From the NCBI GenBank assembly GCA_027621895.1, contig JAQCAK010000032.1, forward strand, positions 1-10,719: 10,719 nt of DNA. The letters run 5' to 3'. A program made the position numbers and the translations under genes. The notes beneath the pieces are model-generated. The model was not told where the DNA came from. It worked only from the letters and a program-made list of their open reading frames with translations, and did no database searches. The first letter of the stretch is position 1. Each line of letters opens with the position of its first letter. Source of the DNA: Pseudomonadota bacterium (GTDB lineage Bacteria > Pseudomonadota > Gammaproteobacteria > Pseudomonadales > Azotimanducaceae). Of this stretch, positions 6,535 through 10,719 are shown in pieces.

Positions 6535-8103
6535 ATGGCGAAACAGGCACTTATCATAGGCGGCGGACACAACGGACTGGTGTGCGCCAGCTATCTTGCC
6601 GCAGGGGGCATGGACGTCACCGTTCTCGAAAAGCGCGAGGTTATTGGTGGCTGTGCCGTAACCGAGGAGTTTCACCCCGGCTTTCGAAACTCGGTCGCCA
6701 GTTATACCGTCAGCCTGCTGCACCGCCAGGTCATCGACGACCTCAGGCTCCATGATCATGGCCTGAGAATTGTCGAACGCCCGGTGAACAACTTTCTTCC
6801 CCTGCCTGACGGAGACAGCTTTACCAGTTTCATCGAAGAGTCAGACTTTCTGGCAGAGATCGGCCGCTTTTCCCGGGCTGACGCCGCACATTACGCCAAC
6901 TTCAATGAGTCCCTCGAGGTGGCCGTTGGCCTGATCCGGGACCTGATGCTCGAAACACCACCCCGATTGCACGAATCAGGTATCGGTGATCTCTGGAAAG
7001 CCTTCTCGCTTTCAAGGCGTTTCAATGCCCTGGGTGGTTCAGCCAAACAAGAGCTGCTTCGGCTTTTCTCTGTCAGTGCCGGCGAACTGCTGGACGACGA
7101 ATTCGAATCTGACCCGTTGAAGGCCCTGGTGGGTTTCGACGCCATCGTGGGTAATTACGCCAGCCCCTACCAGGCCGGCTCTGCCTATGTACTTCTCCAT
7201 CATGTCATCGGTGAGGTCAACGGCAAACCGGGTCGCTGGGGGCATGCTATTGGCGGTATGGGGGCTATTACCCAGGCCATGGCAGACGAGGCCCGCCAAC
7301 GAGGAGCCAGGATCGAAACCGGTTGTGGCGTGCAGGAGGTCACCTGCCGCGGTGGGCGAGTCCAGGGTGTGACCCTGGACTCAGGTGAAACCCTGGCAGC
7401 GGATATCGTGATCGCCAATATCAATCCGAAGCTGTTGTTCCTGCACCTGCTGCCGGGTGACCAGGTGCCTGCCGATATCCAGGACCATTTCCAGCGTTAC
7501 AAGTGCCAGAGTGGCACTTTTCGCATGAACGTTGCATTGTCGGAACTGCCCGCTTTTAAAGCCACAGCGCCTGAGGGCGCCCTCAGCAGCGGCATTATCA
7601 TGGCACCAAGCCTGGCTTACATGGATCACGCCTTTCTGGATGCCCGCCAGTTCGGATATGCCAGAGCACCTGTTGTGGAAATGCTCATTCCTTCGACACT
7701 CGATGATTCACTGGCCCCTGCCGGGCAGCATGTCGCCAGCCTGTTCTGTCAGCAGTTTAATCCGGATCTGGGCGCGGCCTGGCAGGATCAGCGTCAGGCC
7801 GCGGCAGAGACGATCATTGATGTGGTCAACCAATATGCACCGAATTTTCGTGACAGCATTGTCGGCACCCAGGTACTGAGCCCCTGGGATCTCGAGCAAA
7901 CCTTCGGGCTGATGGGTGGCGATATCTTTCACGGGCGACTGACCCTCGACCAGCTGTTCAGTGCACGGCCCATGATTGGCATGGGGCAATATCGCACTCA
8001 CCTGCCTGGTCTCTACCTGTGTGGCTCAGGAACCCATCCGGGGGGTGGGGTCACCGGCGTCCCGGGACACAACGCCGCGAGGGAAATACTGCGGGATCAC
8101 TGA
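6535..8103 (+). CDS. FAD/NAD(P)-dependent oxidoreductase, PYROXD2/phytoene desaturase (CrtI)-like
   Basis: A 522-residue flavoprotein of the CrtI/amine-oxidase superfamily. The N-terminal Rossmann motif IIGGGHNGLVCASYLA (7-22), with E32 at the end of the second strand (VTVLEKR) and the VIGGCA turn, binds the ADP part of FAD. The C-terminal block GLYLCGSGTHPGGGVTGVPG (about 491-510) is the FAD-closing motif typical of PYROXD2-type proteins and of carotenoid desaturases. GGGHNG and GSGTHPGGG favour the PYROXD2-like branch over true carotenoid CrtI, whose partners crtB and crtE are absent here. The substrate is therefore unknown; two-electron oxidation or desaturation of a lipophilic compound is the family expectation. 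No signal peptide or membrane segment is evident. The ATG at 6535 gives the normal short N-terminus before the Rossmann strand and has a modest GAG ribosome-binding site. The gene ends 4 bp from the stop of the convergent histidine kinase. Confidence 0.9.
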   Translation: MAKQALIIGGGHNGLVCASYLAAGGMDVTVLEKREVIGGCAVTEEFHPGFRNSVASYTVSLLHRQVIDDLRLHDHGLRIVERPVNNFLPLPDGDSFTSFIEESDFLAEIGRFSRADAAHYANFNESLEVAVGLIRDLMLETPPRLHESGIGDLWKAFSLSRRFNALGGSAKQELLRLFSVSAGELLDDEFESDPLKALVGFDAIVGNYASPYQAGSAYVLLHHVIGEVNGKPGRWGHAIGGMGAITQAMADEARQRGARIETGCGVQEVTCRGGRVQGVTLDSGETLAADIVIANINPKLLFLHLLPGDQVPADIQDHFQRYKCQSGTFRMNVALSELPAFKATAPEGALSSGIIMAPSLAYMDHAFLDARQFGYARAPVVEMLIPSTLDDSLAPAGQHVASLFCQQFNPDLGAAWQDQRQAAAETIIDVVNQYAPNFRDSIVGTQVLSPWDLEQTFGLMGGDIFHGRLTLDQLFSARPMIGMGQYRTHLPGLYLCGSGTHPGGGVTGVPGHNAAREILRDH

Positions 8104-8107
8104 ATGA

Positions 8108-9880
8108 TCATGTGATCTGTTCAGCCAGCGGGATCTGGACGGTGAATCTTGATCCCTGGCCCAGCTGGCTGGTGACGCTGACGCTGCCATGATGGGCCTG
8201 GGCAATATGCTTGACGATCGCGAGCCCCAGCCCGGTACCGCCCATGTCGCGGGATCGGGCCCTGTCCACCCGGTAGAAGCGCTCGAAGATTCGCTGGGTT
8301 TCGTCTTTTGATATACCGATACCGTTATCCTCGACTTCGATGTGGGCCATGGAGCCAAGCTTCAGCAATCGCAGCTGCACCCTGCCACCCTTGCCGGTGT
8401 ACTTGATCGCGTTTTCGACAAGATTGGAAACCAGCTGGTTAAGTGCCTCGGCTTCGCCATCGATGACCAGGGAACTCTCCTGCAGGTCAAGCTCGAACTC
8501 CACACCGGCATCCGTCGCTTCAAATGTTTTGGACTGGTACACCTGACGCAGCACGCCGCCCAGGTCAATCCGGGTCACGGCCTTTTCCCGTTCTGATGAA
8601 TCGAATCGCGACAGCTGCAGCAGGTCCTGGACGATATTGTCCAGGCGTATCGTCTGCTGGCGAATACGCTCAACGAAGCGCTGGAACACATCCTGGGGCA
8701 TGTCGGGGTCATCAATAATCGTTTCAATCAACCCGCGAATTGCGGATATCGGTGTCTTCAGCTCGTGGGAGGCATTGGCAACAAAATCGCTGCGTACCTG
8801 TTCCAGCCTTCTGCGCTCAGTCTCATCCTCAATGACAAGGATCGCTCCCCGGCTTTCCTGATCCGTGACACCATCAATCAGCTGGCAGGTACAATCCAGC
8901 GTCCTGCCTTCGAAACTCACCGAACAGGGGCCACTGGTTTCCTCTTCGATACTGGTCTGCACCGCCTGTTTGATTTCCCGGGCAACCGTGACCTCCATGA
9001 ACTTGCGATTCAGGATGTTCTCTCGCTTCAGACCCAGCATTTTCAGAGCTGATTCGTTGACATGCTGAACCCGCTGATCAAGATCCAGCGCGATCACACC
9101 CTCTGTCAGCGCAGTCAGCACCGCTGCCAGGCGATTTCGGTTGCTGGTCATTTCGTTGATACGCTCTTCCGCTCCGAGCGCCAGTTCGTTGATCACTGCG
9201 GCCAGCTGACCGATCTCGTCAGAGCGGTCGCCGGGTAATCGCAGGTGGTATTCTCCCTTGGCGATGTGGGAAGCCAGCGTCGTCATACGGGTTATGGGAC
9301 GTGTCACGCCGAATGCCAGCACGTAGCCGATAAGCAGTGATACTGCCCCAATAAACAGAGTACTCAGCGCGATCCGTTTTCGCAGCACTGCCATCTGCTG
9401 CTCTATTTCAGTCAGCGGCAGCGCCAGTCGCAGGACGCCTCGCCTGCCGTTGGCACTGCTGACCTGGATCGCCAGGTAATGCATGCTGCGCTTCAGGGTA
9501 TCGCTGAATCGGGTTGATACACCGTAGGAAGAAGAGGAAGACGCAACAAACTCGGGACGATCGGCATGATTGTCCATGTCCGCAGGATCGTTCTTGTTGT
9601 CAGCGATCACGCGGCCAGATGAATCGATCAGCGTGATCCTGGCAGTCACGCCTGGCGTTAATGCTGAAAGTCTTTCCGGATCAAGCGTCTCTTCGCCATC
9701 AAGGAACCGGCTCATGGGCTGCGAGAGCTCCAGTGCCTGAGAAAGCAGAGATTGTTCTATCCGGTAGACAGCGTCCTGCTCCGCCTGGTTACTGACAAGA
9801 ATGCCGAAGACCAGGGAGCTGACAACCAGCGTAAAGCCGAGGATGCCCCAGATCTGCCAGAGGAGACGCGAATTAAGCAT
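8108..9880 (-). CDS. phoR: PhoR/PnpS-type membrane sensor histidine kinase
   Basis: A 590-residue kinase. In order: TM1 (about 8-30); a periplasmic sensor region (about 31-168) with a central polar, Ser-rich part; TM2 (about 169-191); HAMP (about 192-245, TRPITRM...DEIGQLA); PAS (about 246-350); HisKA with phospho-accepting H372 in ASHELKTP; then HATPase with N box (NLVENAIKYT, 486-495), G1 box DNGIGI (518-523), F box FERFYRVD and G2 box GGTGLGLA (547-554). It would autophosphorylate H372 and pass the phosphate to the adjacent PhoB-like regulator, most likely in response to phosphate limitation. The large periplasmic domain plus HAMP and PAS is like Gram-positive PhoR or the PnpS type, unlike the roughly 430-residue E. 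coli PhoR with no such domain. ATG 9880 places TM1 at the N-terminus; a TTG at 9931 only adds 17 unconvincing residues. The symbol rests on gene order and architecture; pst genes are not in view. Confidence 0.87.
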   Translation of the reverse strand: MLNSRLLWQIWGILGFTLVVSSLVFGILVSNQAEQDAVYRIEQSLLSQALELSQPMSRFLDGEETLDPERLSALTPGVTARITLIDSSGRVIADNKNDPADMDNHADRPEFVASSSSSYGVSTRFSDTLKRSMHYLAIQVSSANGRRGVLRLALPLTEIEQQMAVLRKRIALSTLFIGAVSLLIGYVLAFGVTRPITRMTTLASHIAKGEYHLRLPGDRSDEIGQLAAVINELALGAEERINEMTSNRNRLAAVLTALTEGVIALDLDQRVQHVNESALKMLGLKRENILNRKFMEVTVAREIKQAVQTSIEEETSGPCSVSFEGRTLDCTCQLIDGVTDQESRGAILVIEDETERRRLEQVRSDFVANASHELKTPISAIRGLIETIIDDPDMPQDVFQRFVERIRQQTIRLDNIVQDLLQLSRFDSSEREKAVTRIDLGGVLRQVYQSKTFEATDAGVEFELDLQESSLVIDGEAEALNQLVSNLVENAIKYTGKGGRVQLRLLKLGSMAHIEVEDNGIGISKDETQRIFERFYRVDRARSRDMGGTGLGLAIVKHIAQAHHGSVSVTSQLGQGSRFTVQIPLAEQIT

Positions 9881-9896
9881 TGCGGAAAGCCGGCAT

Positions 9897-9914
9897 GGAA
9901 GGGCCTGACCCCGG
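9897..9914 (-). repeat. REP-like GGGGTCAGGCCC element in the phoB-phoR gap
   Basis: On the minus strand this reads CCGGGGTCAGGCCCTTCC, resembling the GGGGTCAGACCCC core of REP-type elements associated with Y1 (RAYT) transposases in many gammaproteobacterial genomes. There is one mismatch in the core and only one copy in this window, so this may be chance. It lies between phoB and phoR, just upstream of the kinase start. Confidence 0.25.
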
Positions 9915-9963
9915 CGAGTCCTGCAGGGCAATGCAGAGCCGTGGCTGGCCGCACCTGGGGTAA

Positions 9964-10653
9964 CTAGTGATCAACGAGACGGTAACCGACGCCACGAATG
10001 GTCTGGATGAGATGGCTGCAATCACCCAGTTTTTTCCTGATCGCCCGGACATGCACATCAATATTGCGATCAACGACGACCACGCCAATACCGACGACCC
10101 GATTCAACAGTTGTTCCCGGGTGAATGCCCTGCCCGGCTGGGACGCAAGCTGGTAGAGAATCTTGAATTCCGTTGCTGTCAGGTTGAGCAACTCACCTTT
10201 AACACTGGCCTCGTGCCTTGAAACATCAATAACCAGGTCCTGGATAACAATCCGCTCCTTGTTCTGGTCGTCTTTCGTTGGCCCCCTGCGCAGCACAGCC
10301 TTGACCCGCGCAAGCAGTTCCCGCGGGCTGAACGGTTTGGACAGGTAGTCATCGGCACCCAGCTCGAGACCGATAACCACATCGCTCTCTTCACCCTTTG
10401 CCGAAATGATAATAATAGGAATATCCCTGACAATCGGGTCAGACTTGACCTGCTGGCAGATGGAAAGTCCATCCATACCCGGCAGCATCAAATCCAGGAT
10501 AATCAGGTTGGGGGACTGGTTGCGAATGACATTGAGCCCCTCATCTCCCCTGTCAACAGAAATCACATTAAAACCTTCACGCTTGAGGTTGTAACTGACG
10601 ACCTCAACAATATCCGGTTCATCTTCGATGACGACAATCTTGTTTCGATTCAT
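9964..10653 (-). CDS. phoB: PhoB-like OmpR-family response regulator
   Basis: A 229-residue protein, the same length as E. coli PhoB. The receiver domain (1-122) has the acidic pair E10-D11, phospho-acceptor D54 (LDLMLPGMDG), S84 in place of the more common Thr, and K106 in LSKPFSPREL. A short linker leads to the winged-helix DNA-binding domain (about 133-229), with LTATEFKIL, the recognition helix region VDRNIDVHVRAIRKKLG and the final wing IRGVGYRL. PhoB activates phosphate-scavenging genes at Pho boxes when phosphorylated by PhoR. Here the hydrophobic stretch GIGVVVVDRNIDV replaces the GxNVYVEDRTVDV of E. coli PhoB, but the R-x-(I/V)-DVH core is kept. The start codon at 10653 has AGGG a few bases upstream. 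It is followed by the kinase gene after 83 nt, on the same strand, presumably as one operon. I see no clear Pho box in the 66 bp upstream that are visible. Confidence 0.9.
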   Translation of the reverse strand: MNRNKIVVIEDEPDIVEVVSYNLKREGFNVISVDRGDEGLNVIRNQSPNLIILDLMLPGMDGLSICQQVKSDPIVRDIPIIIISAKGEESDVVIGLELGADDYLSKPFSPRELLARVKAVLRRGPTKDDQNKERIVIQDLVIDVSRHEASVKGELLNLTATEFKILYQLASQPGRAFTREQLLNRVVGIGVVVVDRNIDVHVRAIRKKLGDCSHLIQTIRGVGYRLVDH

Positions 10654-10719
10654 GATGCCCTGAGAATGGCTTTAGGATGCGAGCTAGTCAAGCACAAGCT
10701 GATGCCCGGCGCGTTAAGC

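Noticed and set aside
10663..10691. TTGACT (minus strand, 10691-10686) as a -35 for phoB
   Set aside because: The hexamer is good, but the -10 at the right spacing (CATTCT) matches at only three positions; no Pho box seen either.

Overview
The window looks like ordinary chromosomal DNA from a gammaproteobacterium. It is moderately GC-rich and densely coded, with short intergenic gaps. It carries a PhoB-type regulator next to its sensor kinase, a bacterial FAN1-like nuclease, and an almost perfect LexA box of the CTGT-N8-ACAG type used by gamma- and betaproteobacteria. The genus cannot be named from this sequence. There are no RNA genes, insertion sequences, CRISPR arrays or phage genes.

Left part (1-4007, all minus strand): a small lipoprotein gene (3696-4007) is followed by a 16-bp LexA box (3675-3690). 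Next come a FAN1-type VRR-NUC structure-specific nuclease (1992-3638) and a Rad3/XPD/DinG-like iron-sulfur helicase with an N-terminal Cas4/RecB-type nuclease domain (1-1995, cut by the window edge). The nuclease and helicase genes overlap by GTGA, so they are almost certainly co-translated. Together they look like a DNA-damage-inducible two-gene repair module with two nuclease active sites and one helicase motor, plausibly acting on interstrand crosslinks or flap/branched DNA. This is the most interesting part of the window.

Middle part (4119-8103): a stand-alone type I methionine aminopeptidase (+), a MATE-family multidrug/cation antiporter (-) convergent with it, and a PYROXD2/phytoene-desaturase-like FAD oxidoreductase (+) divergent from the transporter. 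These look like independent single-gene units with no evident shared pathway.

Right part (8108-10653, minus): a PhoB-like response regulator followed after an 83-nt gap by a large PhoR/PnpS-type membrane histidine kinase with a periplasmic sensor region, HAMP, PAS, HisKA and HATPase domains. They are probably the phosphate-starvation two-component system. The kinase stop codon is only 4 bp from the oxidoreductase stop codon. The right edge (10654-10719) holds only the upstream region of the regulator.

No stretch of more than 300 bases lacks a gene.
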